Assembly (NCBI RefSeq): GCF_023806625.1
Contig: NZ_JAMTDX010000097.1
Location: 3,352 to 67,351 of the forward strand
Direction: 5' to 3'
Source: Accumulibacter sp.
GTDB taxonomy: Bacteria > Pseudomonadota > Gammaproteobacteria > Burkholderiales > Rhodocyclaceae
Length of the DNA stretch: 64,000 bases
Below, one piece after another: positions 35,873-44,088 of the stretch. The notes beneath the pieces are model-generated. The model saw nothing but the letters and a program-made list of their open reading frames with translations, ran no database searches and was not told where the DNA came from. The position numbers and the translations under genes were made by a program. The stretch's first letter is position 1. Every line of letters begins with the position of its first letter.

Positions 35873-35965
35873 TCGGACCGCCGGGGTCCGAGCGGAGCCC
35901 GGCGGCGCCACAGCTGCGTGCGAGATCGGGCGACGGACACAGTCGCCGTTCGTTCGAGCGCGTTA

Positions 35966-35985
35966 TACTGTCGATAAGGACAGTA
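35966..35985 (+). promoter_or_regulatory. LexA (SOS) box overlapping the helicase promoter
   Basis: The 20 bases TACTGT-N8-ACAGTA match the E. coli-type LexA consensus at all twelve outer positions; the spacer is CGATAAGG. It lies within an 8-bp perfect inverted repeat (35965-35986), overlaps a TATACT -10 candidate (35964-35969) and ends 15 bases before the helicase start. This is the best operator in the window and predicts induction by DNA damage. Confidence 0.8.
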
Positions 35986-36000
35986 TCGGAGAAGCCGCCG

Positions 36001-38145
36001 TTGCCGATCGACAAGCGTAAGTCGTCGCCTGGGTCATTGCCTCCGGGCGCGGCCGCGTCACGGCTCGGCCGGGCGAGCGGCCAGTCCGCAGACCCGCTGG
36101 CGACGCTCAACGATGCCCAGCGACTCGCGGCGACCTTTGGGGTCGCTGGCCGCGGGCAGGCCGGCGAGGCGACCGCACACCCACCGCTGCTGATCATCGC
36201 CGGCGCCGGCTCGGGCAAGACGAGCACCCTCGCCCAGCGCGTTGTGCAGCTCGTCGCCGGCGGCGTCGATCCCGGCCGAATCCTGCTGCTCACCTTCTCG
36301 CGGCGCGCCGCAGCGGAAATGAGCCGCCGCGTCGAGCGGCTGCTCGTCCGCCGGCCGGGCTCGGCCGCGCTGCCCTGGGCGGGAACCTTTCACAGCGTCG
36401 GCGCGCGCCTGCTGCGCGAGTACGCCGGACGGATCGGCCTCGACCCGGCGTTCACGATCCACGACCGGCAGGACTCGGCCGACCTGATCAACCTCGTCCG
36501 CCACCAGCTGGGCTTCTCGGCGAAGACCCGGCGCTTCCCGCTCAAGGGAAGCTGCCTGGCGATCTACTCGGCGGTGATCAACACCCGGGATTCGCTCGCC
36601 GACGTGCTGCAGGGGCGCTTTCCGTGGTCCAGCGAATGGGAATCCGAACTGCGCCAGCTCTTCCAGCAGTACGTCGAAGCGAAACAGAGCCAGCAGGTGC
36701 TCGACTACGACGACCTGCTGCTCTACTGGGCGCAGATGGTCGGCGACGCGGAGCTCGGCGCCGAGATCGGCGAGCGCTTCACTCACCTGCTCGTCGACGA
36801 GTATCAGGACACCAACCGGCTGCAGGCGAGCATCCTCCTGGGGATCAAGCCGGACGGCCGAGGCGTGACCGTCGTCGGCGACGACGCGCAGGCGATCTAC
36901 GCGTTCCGCGGCGCGACCGTGCGCAACATCCTCGACTTTCCCGCGCAGTTCGCCCCGCCGGCTGAGCGCCTGACGCTCGAACGCAACTACCGCTCGACGC
37001 AGCCGATCCTCGCCGCGGCCAACGCGGTCATCGCGCTCGCGGCCGAGCGCTACGCCAAGAACCTGTGGAGCGACCGACCGTCATCGGCGAAGCCGCGGCT
37101 CGTTTCGCTCCGCGACGACGCCGACCAGGTCGAGTTCGTCGTCGACCAGACGCTCGCCCGCCGCGAGCGCGGCATCCCGCTGAAGGCGCAGGCGGTTCTC
37201 TTCCGCACGGCGAGCCACAGCGCGCGCCTCGAGATCGAGCTGACCCGGCGCAACATCCCGTTCGTCAAGTTCGGCGGGCTGCGCTTTCTCGAAGCGGCGC
37301 ACGTCAAGGACGTGCTGGCGATCCTGCGCTGGGCACAGAACCCGCGCGACCGGATCGCCGGCTTCCGCGCCGTCCAGCTCGTCGCCGGGATCGGTCCGAA
37401 GACCGCGAGCCGCGTGCTCGCCAACGTCGCCGACGCCGCCCCGGGTTCGACGCTGCTCGCCGACCAGCCGGTCCCCGAAGGCGCGCGCGTCGCTTGGCTC
37501 GAGTTCGCCGCGCTGATCGCGACCTGCGGGCCCGACGGCCCACCCTGGCCGGCGCTCTTCGACCGGATCTGCGCCTGGTACGCGACGCAGATCGACCGCC
37601 TGCACGACGAAGCGGCGGTTCGCCTGGCCGACATCGAGCAACTCGCGCGCATCGCCATGACCTATCCCGCCGGCGAACGCTTTCTGACCGAGCTGACACT
37701 CGATCCGCCCGAGGCGACCAGCGACGAAGCCGGGCCACCACTGCTCGACGACGATTACCTCGTCCTGTCGACGATCCACTCGGCGAAAGGACAGGAATGG
37801 ACCGCGGTGACGATCCTCAATGCCGTCGACGGCTGCATTCCGTCGGACATGGCCACCGGCTCGACCGCCGGGATCGAGGAGGAACGCCGCCTGCTCTACG
37901 TGGCGATGACCCGCGCGCGCGACGAACTCGACCTGATCGTCCCGCAGCGCTTCTACACCGGCCACCAGCCCGGCCTCGGCGATCGCCACGTCTACGCCAG
38001 CCGCACGCGCTTCATTCCGCATGCGCTGCTCGGCCACTTCGCACAGATCACCTGGCCAAAGCCGGCCGACGCCGCGCCCGGTGTCGAGGACGCCAGGCAG
38101 CAGGTGCTCGACCTCGCCGCACGGATGCGCGCCATGTGGCTATGA
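36001..38145 (+). CDS. UvrD/Rep-family (superfamily I) DNA helicase
   Basis: This is 714 residues from TTG 36001, chosen because GGAG precedes it by 9 bases and no ATG exists before motif I. Helicase motifs are complete: Walker A LLIIAGAGSGKTSTLAQRVV near 65, LLVDEYQDTNRLQASILLG near 263, VVGDDAQAIYAFRGATVRNI, FRTASHSARLEIELTRRNIP, VLSTIHSAKGQEWTAVTI and RRLLYVAMTRARDELDLIVP. It is a 3'-5' repair helicase type rather than UvrD itself, with a longer linker before motif I. The LexA box upstream places it in the SOS regulon. Confidence 0.9.
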   Translation: MPIDKRKSSPGSLPPGAAASRLGRASGQSADPLATLNDAQRLAATFGVAGRGQAGEATAHPPLLIIAGAGSGKTSTLAQRVVQLVAGGVDPGRILLLTFSRRAAAEMSRRVERLLVRRPGSAALPWAGTFHSVGARLLREYAGRIGLDPAFTIHDRQDSADLINLVRHQLGFSAKTRRFPLKGSCLAIYSAVINTRDSLADVLQGRFPWSSEWESELRQLFQQYVEAKQSQQVLDYDDLLLYWAQMVGDAELGAEIGERFTHLLVDEYQDTNRLQASILLGIKPDGRGVTVVGDDAQAIYAFRGATVRNILDFPAQFAPPAERLTLERNYRSTQPILAAANAVIALAAERYAKNLWSDRPSSAKPRLVSLRDDADQVEFVVDQTLARRERGIPLKAQAVLFRTASHSARLEIELTRRNIPFVKFGGLRFLEAAHVKDVLAILRWAQNPRDRIAGFRAVQLVAGIGPKTASRVLANVADAAPGSTLLADQPVPEGARVAWLEFAALIATCGPDGPPWPALFDRICAWYATQIDRLHDEAAVRLADIEQLARIAMTYPAGERFLTELTLDPPEATSDEAGPPLLDDDYLVLSTIHSAKGQEWTAVTILNAVDGCIPSDMATGSTAGIEEERRLLYVAMTRARDELDLIVPQRFYTGHQPGLGDRHVYASRTRFIPHALLGHFAQITWPKPADAAPGVEDARQQVLDLAARMRAMWL

Positions 38146-38179
38146 GGGTGGTCCGGCCAGACGGCGGCCCTCGTCGCCT

Positions 38180-38302
38180 TCTTGCGCACCAGTCGTCGAT
38201 CGCCGGAGCTCCAGTCCGGCCGAACGCGCCTTCGTTGTTCGTGACGAGCACGGCGCCCTCGGCCAAAGCGTGCGCTGCGATCCAGAGATCATCGCCGCCG
38301 CC
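38180..38302 (-). pseudogene. VapC toxin remnant (PIN domain C-terminus)
   Basis: The minus strand reads DDLWIAAHALAEGAVLVTNN followed by EGAFGRTGAPAIDDW, which is the conserved C-terminal third of VapC ribonucleases, including the D-x-W-I-A-A-H-A-L and V-T-N-N blocks. No start or N-terminal acidic residues precede it, and no VapB antitoxin gene is visible. The rest of 38146-38651 holds only this scrap and the second 22-bp repeat. Confidence 0.6.
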
Positions 38303-38579
38303 CGTCGCCTGGCATCTGCTGACCTGCATGCAACGAGCCGCCCGAAGTCTATAACGATGCATTCGATGACTACTGACTTCGACCGGATGAATCGTTTATC
38401 CGAAAGAAGTCTCCGACACGGAAAGCGTCAGAGCTTGCGGCGCCGAGGCGCTGTGCCGTGAACCCGGCCTGGAACTCCTCGAAATACCGTCGCCTCAGGC
38501 CGAGCGCCCGGTGCCCCTGAATGACTGCACCGGCTGCTGCGCGGCCGGCCAGGCCGCGACCGCCAATCCGGTCGTCCGC

Positions 38580-38601
38580 GCAAAAGTCAAGACCTGACCC
38601 C
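38580..38601 (-). repeat. 22-bp repeat, copy 2 (inverted relative to 30772-30793)
   Basis: Exact reverse complement of copy 1. It lies downstream of the VapC remnant and 50 bases before the end of yicC. Confidence 0.8.
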
Positions 38602-38651
38602 CTCGCTCGCCCCTTCGTGCCGGCGCTGATGGTCCGGCAGTCGGCAAGCGA

Positions 38652-39518
38652 CTACTCCAGGTTCTGCACCTGCTCGCGCATCTGCTCGATCAGCAGTTTG
38701 AACTCGATCGCCGCCTGCGAGACTTCGCTGACCAGCGACTTTGCGCCGAGTGTGTTTGCTTCACGGTTGAGTTCCTGCATCAGGAAGTCGAGGCGCTTGC
38801 CGCAGCTTCCGCCGGCGCCGATCACCCGCTCGACCTCGTCAAGGTGCGCCGAGAGCCGGGCGAGTTCCTCGGCGACGTCGATCCGCGCGGCGAAGACGGC
38901 GACTTCCTGGCGGATCCGCTCGTCGTCGACGGCCTGAACGGCTTCGAGCAACCGTTCGCGGAGCTTCTCGTTGAACGCGGCCTGCGCCGACGGGATCAGC
39001 GGCGCGACTTCACGGGCGAGCACGCGCATCCGCGCGACGCGGTCGAGGATCACCGCGGCGAGCTTTTCGCCTTCGCGCGCGCGGCTGGCAACGAAGTCGG
39101 CGAGCGCTTCGCCGGCCACCGCGAGGCACGCCGGAACGACCGTGCCGATGTCGATCGCTTCCTCGCCGAAGATTCCCGGCCAGCGCAGGACATCGACGAC
39201 GGCGAGCGGCGCGGCCTGCGGCAATACGCTGCGCACCTGGCCCTCGAAAACCTTCAGACGTTCGAGCAGCCCGGCATTCAGGGTCACCGGATGCTCGTCG
39301 CCGGAAGCCGGGACGAAGCTGACCCGGCACTCGATCTTGCCCCGGCAAAGGCGTCCGGCGATCAGTTCGCGCAACGCCGGTTCGGCGAGACGCAATTCGT
39401 CGGCAATCCGGAAGTAGCAGTCGAGGTAGCGGGAATTGACGCCCCTGAACTCGACATGCACCGCGCCTCCCCTGACGTTCCGCGTCCTCGCGGCATAGCC
39501 GGTCATGCTGAAGATCAT
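38652..39518 (-). CDS. yicC: YicC/YloC family endoribonuclease
   Basis: This is 288 residues from ATG 39518 (AGGAG 4 bases upstream). It has the family N-terminus (MIFSMTGYAARTRNVRGGAV), FRGVNSRYLDCYFRIADELR, and the C-terminal RLDFLMQELNREANTLGAKS, the most conserved block of this stress-related RNase family. Usually next to gmk, which is not seen here. It diverges from the kinase gene. Confidence 0.9.
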   Translation of the reverse strand: MIFSMTGYAARTRNVRGGAVHVEFRGVNSRYLDCYFRIADELRLAEPALRELIAGRLCRGKIECRVSFVPASGDEHPVTLNAGLLERLKVFEGQVRSVLPQAAPLAVVDVLRWPGIFGEEAIDIGTVVPACLAVAGEALADFVASRAREGEKLAAVILDRVARMRVLAREVAPLIPSAQAAFNEKLRERLLEAVQAVDDERIRQEVAVFAARIDVAEELARLSAHLDEVERVIGAGGSCGKRLDFLMQELNREANTLGAKSLVSEVSQAAIEFKLLIEQMREQVQNLE

Positions 39519-39621
39519 CGGACTCCTGACCACGAAGAGTGTTGTGGCAAACCGGCGCCTTTACAGCGTCCCCACAAAAACCGGACAATGCCGGACCACG
39601 CGAATGATAGCCCTGACCCGG

Positions 39622-40584
39622 ATGGCGCAACAAGCGAACCACCCTCTTCCCGCCGGTTTCCAACTCGATGAGTATCTCATCGAGCGGCAACTGTCGCTAG
39701 GTGGGTTCTCGATCGTCTATCTGGCCAGGGATTCCGAGGGCAGCCGCGTGGCGATCAAGGAGTACCTTCCGAACACGCTGGCGCTGCGCAAGGAGGGGCA
39801 GACGGCGCCGATCATTTCCGAGGAGCATCTGCCTGCATTCCGTTACGGGATGAAGTGTTTCTTCGAAGAAGGTCGCGCGCTGGCCGGCCTTTCGCATCCG
39901 AACGTCGTCCGCGTGCTCAACTTTTTTCGCGCCAACGAAACCGTGTACATGGTCATGGAGTACGAACATGGCCGGACGCTGCAGGACATGATCCAGAAGA
40001 ACCGGGCGACGGTCACCGAGAACTTCATCCGCAACGTATTCACCAAGATGCTCAACGGGCTGCGCGAAGTCCACACGCACCGCCTGCTGCATCTGGACCT
40101 CAAGCCGTCGAACGTCTATATGCGCAACAACCACATTCCGGTACTGATCGACTTCGGGGCTGCCCGACAGACACTGGCCTGCGACACGCCGATGCTCAAA
40201 CCGATGTATACGCCCGGCTTCGCCTCGCCGGAACACTATCACCAGCGCGATCTGCTCGGTCCGTGGAGCGACATCTACAGCGTCGGAGCATCGATGTATG
40301 CGTGCATCTCCGGAGCGACGCCCCAGCCGGCCAACGAGCGCATGGAGAAGGACCGCATGGTCCCGGCGATGGTCCGCTGGGAGGGACGGTATTCCGACCA
40401 ACTGCTCGAAACGATCGACTGGTGCATGTGCCTCAACCATCGCTATCGCCCGCAGAGCGCCTTCGCCCTGCAGAAGGCGCTGACCGAGCCGGTCGTCTCG
40501 CCGACTCCGCCTCCGGCAGAAGCGGTCAGGGAGTCGTGGCTCGGACAGGTGGTCGGCCGGCTGAAGAGGGCGCGCGACGCATGA
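39622..40584 (+). CDS. Serine/threonine protein kinase
   Basis: This is 320 residues from ATG 39622; ATG 39604 is an alternative and neither has a good ribosome site. It is a complete kinase domain: glycine loop QLSLGGFSIVYLARDSEG, VAIKEYLPNTLALRK with the ATP lysine, catalytic loop LLHLDLKPSNVYM (HLD instead of HRD), LIDFGAARQTL, and APE-like FASPEHYHQRDLLGPWSDIY. No transmembrane or sensor domain follows; the C-terminus is a short linker. It overlaps a PP2C phosphatase by ATGA, so the two form a reversible switch. Confidence 0.88.
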   Translation: MAQQANHPLPAGFQLDEYLIERQLSLGGFSIVYLARDSEGSRVAIKEYLPNTLALRKEGQTAPIISEEHLPAFRYGMKCFFEEGRALAGLSHPNVVRVLNFFRANETVYMVMEYEHGRTLQDMIQKNRATVTENFIRNVFTKMLNGLREVHTHRLLHLDLKPSNVYMRNNHIPVLIDFGAARQTLACDTPMLKPMYTPGFASPEHYHQRDLLGPWSDIYSVGASMYACISGATPQPANERMEKDRMVPAMVRWEGRYSDQLLETIDWCMCLNHRYRPQSAFALQKALTEPVVSPTPPPAEAVRESWLGQVVGRLKRARDA

Positions 40585-41501
40585 AGTTCACGATCTATCA
40601 GGATTCGCGAATCGGCAAGCGGGCCAACAACGAGGATCGCCTTGCCTACTGCTATTCACGCGACGCCCTGCTGATGGTCGTCGCCGACGGCATGGGGGGC
40701 CACTACTACGGCGAAGTGGCCGCACAGATCGCCGTCCAGACGCTGACCGAGGCCTTTTCGCGCGAGGCGAAACCGCGCATCGACGACCCCTTCCTCTTCC
40801 TGCAGACCGGCCTGCTCAATGCCCATCGCGGGATCGTCGATTTCGCCGGCAGGCACCGCCTGGCCGACTCGCCGCGGACCACCTGCGTCGCGTGCATCGT
40901 CCAGAACAGCGTCGCGCACTGGGCCCATTCCGGCGATTCGCGGTTGTACCTGATGCGCAATGGCCGGATCGCGATGCAGACCCGCGATCACTCGCGCGTT
41001 CGTCTGCTGTTCGATCAGGGGATGATCAGCGAGGAAGAGATGATCGGCCATCCCGACCGCAACAAGATCTACGGCTGCCTCGGCGGCAAACAGAATCCGC
41101 AGATTGACTTCTCGCGCAAGGCGACGCTCGAGGAGGGAGACGTTCTGGTGTTGTGCACCGACGGCGTTTGGAGTTCGCTGAGCGCAGACCGCCTGGCGCT
41201 CGCCTTCAAGTCGGCCGACCCGTTGCACGCCGTTCCGGATCTGCTCACCGAAGCCGAAGCACGCGGCGGCCCGACGGCCGACAACCTGTCGATCATCGCC
41301 GTCCGCTGGGGCGACAGCTACTCCGAAGAGACGAACAGCGACAGTAGTCTGATCTCGACGAAGACGATGCCGCGCCATACGGTGACCACGCGGATGAACG
41401 AGTTCGGTCGCCATCCTCAGCGGCGCAGCGAGCTGACCGACGAGGAGATCGAGCGGGCGATCGACGAGATCCGCTCGACGATCCACAAGTACTCCCGCTA
41501 G
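40581..41501 (+). CDS. PP2C-family serine/threonine phosphatase
   Basis: This 306-residue protein has the PP2C metal-binding motifs GKRANNEDRLAYCYSRD, VVADGMGGHYYGEVAA, WAHSGDSRLYLMRNGRI, LVLCTDGVWSSLSADRLA and PTADNLSIIAVRW in the right order. The C-terminal 60 residues are a separate charged tail (ELTDEEIERAIDEIRSTIHK). It starts inside the stop of the kinase gene and should reverse its phosphorylation. Confidence 0.9.
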   Translation: MKFTIYQDSRIGKRANNEDRLAYCYSRDALLMVVADGMGGHYYGEVAAQIAVQTLTEAFSREAKPRIDDPFLFLQTGLLNAHRGIVDFAGRHRLADSPRTTCVACIVQNSVAHWAHSGDSRLYLMRNGRIAMQTRDHSRVRLLFDQGMISEEEMIGHPDRNKIYGCLGGKQNPQIDFSRKATLEEGDVLVLCTDGVWSSLSADRLALAFKSADPLHAVPDLLTEAEARGGPTADNLSIIAVRWGDSYSEETNSDSSLISTKTMPRHTVTTRMNEFGRHPQRRSELTDEEIERAIDEIRSTIHKYSR

Positions 41502-41516
41502 CCGAGCGGAACGGTC

Positions 41517-42233
41517 ATGCGCCCGAGTCACCGTCTGCCCGGCCAGTTGCGCAGCGTGCGGATCACCCGGCGGTTTACGCGTCACGCCGAAGGCTCGGTG
41601 CTGATCGAGGTCGGCGACACACGGGTCCTGTGCACGGCGAGCGTCGAGGAACTCGTTCCCCAGTTCCTGCGCGGCTCGGGTCAGGGCTGGGTGACCGCCG
41701 AGTACGGGATGCTGCCGCGGTCGACGCATACGCGCACCGGACGCGAAGCGGCCAACGGCCGGCAGAGCGGCCGGACGCAGGAGATCCAGCGGCTGATCGG
41801 TCGCGCGCTGCGCGCGGTGATCGACCTCCGGGCTCTCGGCGAGCGCCAGGTGACGCTCGACTGCGACGTGCTGCAGGCCGACGGAGGTACGCGCTGCGCG
41901 GCGATCACCGGCGCCTGGCTGGCCCTCCATGAGGCGTGCGCCGACCTCGTCAGCCGCAGGAAGATTGCCGCCAACCCGGTCCGCGACCAGGTCGCCGCGG
42001 TCTCGGTCGGCATCTACCGGGGAACGCCGGTGCTCGACCTCGATTACGCCGAAGACGCGCACTGCGACACCGACATGAACGTCGTGATGACCGGCCGCGG
42101 CGGGATCGTCGAGGTCCAGGCGACCGCCGAAGGCACGCCCTTCTCGCGTCAGCAGATGGATCGGCTGCTCGACCTGGCCAGCGCCGGAATAGCCGAACTG
42201 ATCGACCACCAGAAAGCGGCACTCTGCCCATGA
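41517..42233 (+). CDS. rph: Ribonuclease PH
   Basis: This 238-residue enzyme is of exact family length. Signature blocks: [60 protein letters not shown] and [20 protein letters not shown]. It trims tRNA 3' ends using phosphate. It starts 15 bases after the phosphatase and overlaps rdgB by ATGA. Confidence 0.96.
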   Translation: MRPSHRLPGQLRSVRITRRFTRHAEGSVLIEVGDTRVLCTASVEELVPQFLRGSGQGWVTAEYGMLPRSTHTRTGREAANGRQSGRTQEIQRLIGRALRAVIDLRALGERQVTLDCDVLQADGGTRCAAITGAWLALHEACADLVSRRKIAANPVRDQVAAVSVGIYRGTPVLDLDYAEDAHCDTDMNVVMTGRGGIVEVQATAEGTPFSRQQMDRLLDLASAGIAELIDHQKAALCP

Positions 42234-42817
42234 AACTCGTCCTCGCCTCGAACAACGCTCGCAAGCTCAGGGAACTCGACGCGATCCTCGCGCCACTCGG
42301 CTGGGAACTCGTCGCCCAGGGAGAGCTCGGCGTTCCGGAAGCCGACGAACCCCACTGCACTTTCGTCGAAAACGCGCTCGCCAAGGCCCGGCACGCGTCG
42401 CGGCTCAGCGGTCTGCCGGCGCTGGCCGATGACTCGGGATTGTGCGTCGATGCGCTCGGCGGCGCTCCGGGAGTCCAGTCGGCGCGCTACGCGGGAGAGC
42501 CGCGCTCGGACGCGCGCAACAACCGGAAGCTGCTCGACGAACTGGGCAGTACGGCAAACCGCAAGGCACGCTTCGTCGCGGTGATCGTCTTCGTCGGCCA
42601 CGCCGACGATCCGCAGCCGCTGATCGCCGAGGGGGAATGGACCGGCGAGATCTGCAGCGAGCCGCGCGGCGAAGACGGTTTCGGCTACGACCCGGTATTC
42701 TACCTCCGCGACCTCGACCGAACCGCCGCCGAACTCGACGCCGCTGACAAGAACCGCCGGTCGCACCGCGGTCAGGCGCTGGCCCGGCTCGTCGAGCGCC
42801 TGCAGACGCGGCGCTGA
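42230..42817 (+). CDS. rdgB: XTP/dITP diphosphatase
   Basis: This is 195 residues with the Ham1/RdgB opening [20 protein letters not shown] and substrate block [40 protein letters not shown] precedes the C-terminal [10 protein letters not shown]. It removes non-canonical purine nucleotides such as ITP and XTP. Overlaps both neighbours (ATGA with rph, TGATG with hemW). Confidence 0.96.
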   Translation: MKLVLASNNARKLRELDAILAPLGWELVAQGELGVPEADEPHCTFVENALAKARHASRLSGLPALADDSGLCVDALGGAPGVQSARYAGEPRSDARNNRKLLDELGSTANRKARFVAVIVFVGHADDPQPLIAEGEWTGEICSEPRGEDGFGYDPVFYLRDLDRTAAELDAADKNRRSHRGQALARLVERLQTRR

Positions 42818-44073
42818 TGCCCGCCGACCGGCCCCGGCGGGTCATCCCGCTGGTCGCCGAGGTCGCTGGCGGCACGCCGGCTGCGACACCGCTCCGCTTT
42901 CGCGGCCCGCCACCGCTGTCGCTCTATGTCCACGTGCCGTGGTGCGTGCGCAAGTGCCCCTACTGCGACTTCAATTCGCATGCGCTGTCACTGGACGACA
43001 GTGGCCGAGCACGAAACGCGCTGCCAAACGAGGCCGAATACCTCGCGGCGCTGGTCGCCGACCTTGAGAGCGCGCTGCCGGTGGTCTGGGGGCGACGCGT
43101 CGACAGCGTGTTCATCGGCGGCGGGACGCCGAGCCTCCTTTCGGGACGCGCCGTCGACGAGCTGCTCGCTGCGCTGCGCAGCCGCTTGCCGCTGATCGCC
43201 GGCGCGGAGATCACCCTCGAGGCCAACCCCGGAACGGCCGAGGCCAGCCGCTTCTCGGACTATCGCGCAGCCGGGGTCAACCGGCTGTCGCTCGGCATCC
43301 AGAGCTTCGCCGGCCGGCAACTCGAGGCCCTCGGACGGATCCACGACGAGCGCGAAGCGCGCCGGGCGATCGACCTCGCCAGGCGCCACTTCGACAACTT
43401 CAACCTCGACTTGATGTACGGCCTGCCCGGGCAGACTGTCGACGACGCGGTCGCCGATCTCGAAGCGGCGCTGGCCTTCTCGCCGCCGCACGTGTCGTGC
43501 TACCAGCTGACCATCGAAGAAAACACCGCCTTCGCCGCGCGGCCGCCGGCCCTCCCCGACCACGATGCCGGTGCCGAGATGCAGCAGGCGATCGAGGCAG
43601 GACTCGCCGAGGCCGGCTACGTCCACTACGAGACCTCGGCGTTCGCCCGACCCGGTGCGCAATGCCGGCACAACCTGAACTACTGGCACTTCGGCGACTA
43701 CCTGGGAATCGGCGCCGGCGGCCACAGCAAACTGACGCTCCACGACCGGATCCTGCGCCAGATGCGCTGGAAGAATCCCGGGCAGTATCTGAGCCGGGTC
43801 GCCGGCGGCGCGCCGCTGCAGGACGAGACGGTCGTCGCCGTCGAGGACCTGCCCTTCGAGTTCATGCTCAACGCGCTGCGGCTGATCGACGGCTTCGCTC
43901 CGGCCCTCTTCGAGCAGCGTACCGGACTCCCGCTGTCACAGATCGGGAAGGAATTGCACGCAGCGGAAAGCTCCGGACTGATCGCGCGCAGCGAACAGCG
44001 CATCGCGCCGACCGACCGGGGGCGACGTTTCCTGAACCGGCTGTTGCAGCTGTTCCTCGCCGATCGCCCGTAG
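42817..44073 (+). CDS. hemW: Heme chaperone HemW (radical SAM, coproporphyrinogen oxidase-like)
   Basis: This 418-residue protein has the radical SAM motif LYVHVPWCVRKCPYCDFNSH near residue 45 (CxxxCxxC). VFIGGGTPSLLSGRAVDEL, RLSLGIQSFAGRQLEALGRI and FNLDLMYGLPGQTVDDAVAD follow, as in HemW. HemW lacks the extra residues of HemN and inserts heme into respiratory proteins. The N-terminus is about 25 residues longer than E. coli HemW. Third gene of a coupled trio with rph and rdgB. Confidence 0.92.
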   Translation: MPADRPRRVIPLVAEVAGGTPAATPLRFRGPPPLSLYVHVPWCVRKCPYCDFNSHALSLDDSGRARNALPNEAEYLAALVADLESALPVVWGRRVDSVFIGGGTPSLLSGRAVDELLAALRSRLPLIAGAEITLEANPGTAEASRFSDYRAAGVNRLSLGIQSFAGRQLEALGRIHDEREARRAIDLARRHFDNFNLDLMYGLPGQTVDDAVADLEAALAFSPPHVSCYQLTIEENTAFAARPPALPDHDAGAEMQQAIEAGLAEAGYVHYETSAFARPGAQCRHNLNYWHFGDYLGIGAGGHSKLTLHDRILRQMRWKNPGQYLSRVAGGAPLQDETVVAVEDLPFEFMLNALRLIDGFAPALFEQRTGLPLSQIGKELHAAESSGLIARSEQRIAPTDRGRRFLNRLLQLFLADRP

Positions 44074-44083
44074 AACGATCGGC
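44059..44083. terminator. Inverted repeat at the end of hemW
   Basis: GCCGATCG (44059-44066) pairs with CGATCGGC (44076-44083) across a 9-base loop that contains the hemW stop. It lies between the convergent hemW and ankyrin genes, so a bidirectional terminator is plausible. Confidence 0.45.
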
Positions 44084-44088
44084 AGGGA

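Noticed and set aside
35961..35986. Hairpin terminator at the inverted repeat before the helicase
   Set aside because: The repeat matches a LexA box exactly, overlaps a -10 element and has no T-run, so an operator is the better reading.
30772..38601. Composite transposon bounded by the 22-bp inverted repeats
   Set aside because: No transposase or target duplication is visible, and the enclosed genes are mostly ordinary chromosomal types. Scattered repeat elements explain the pair better.
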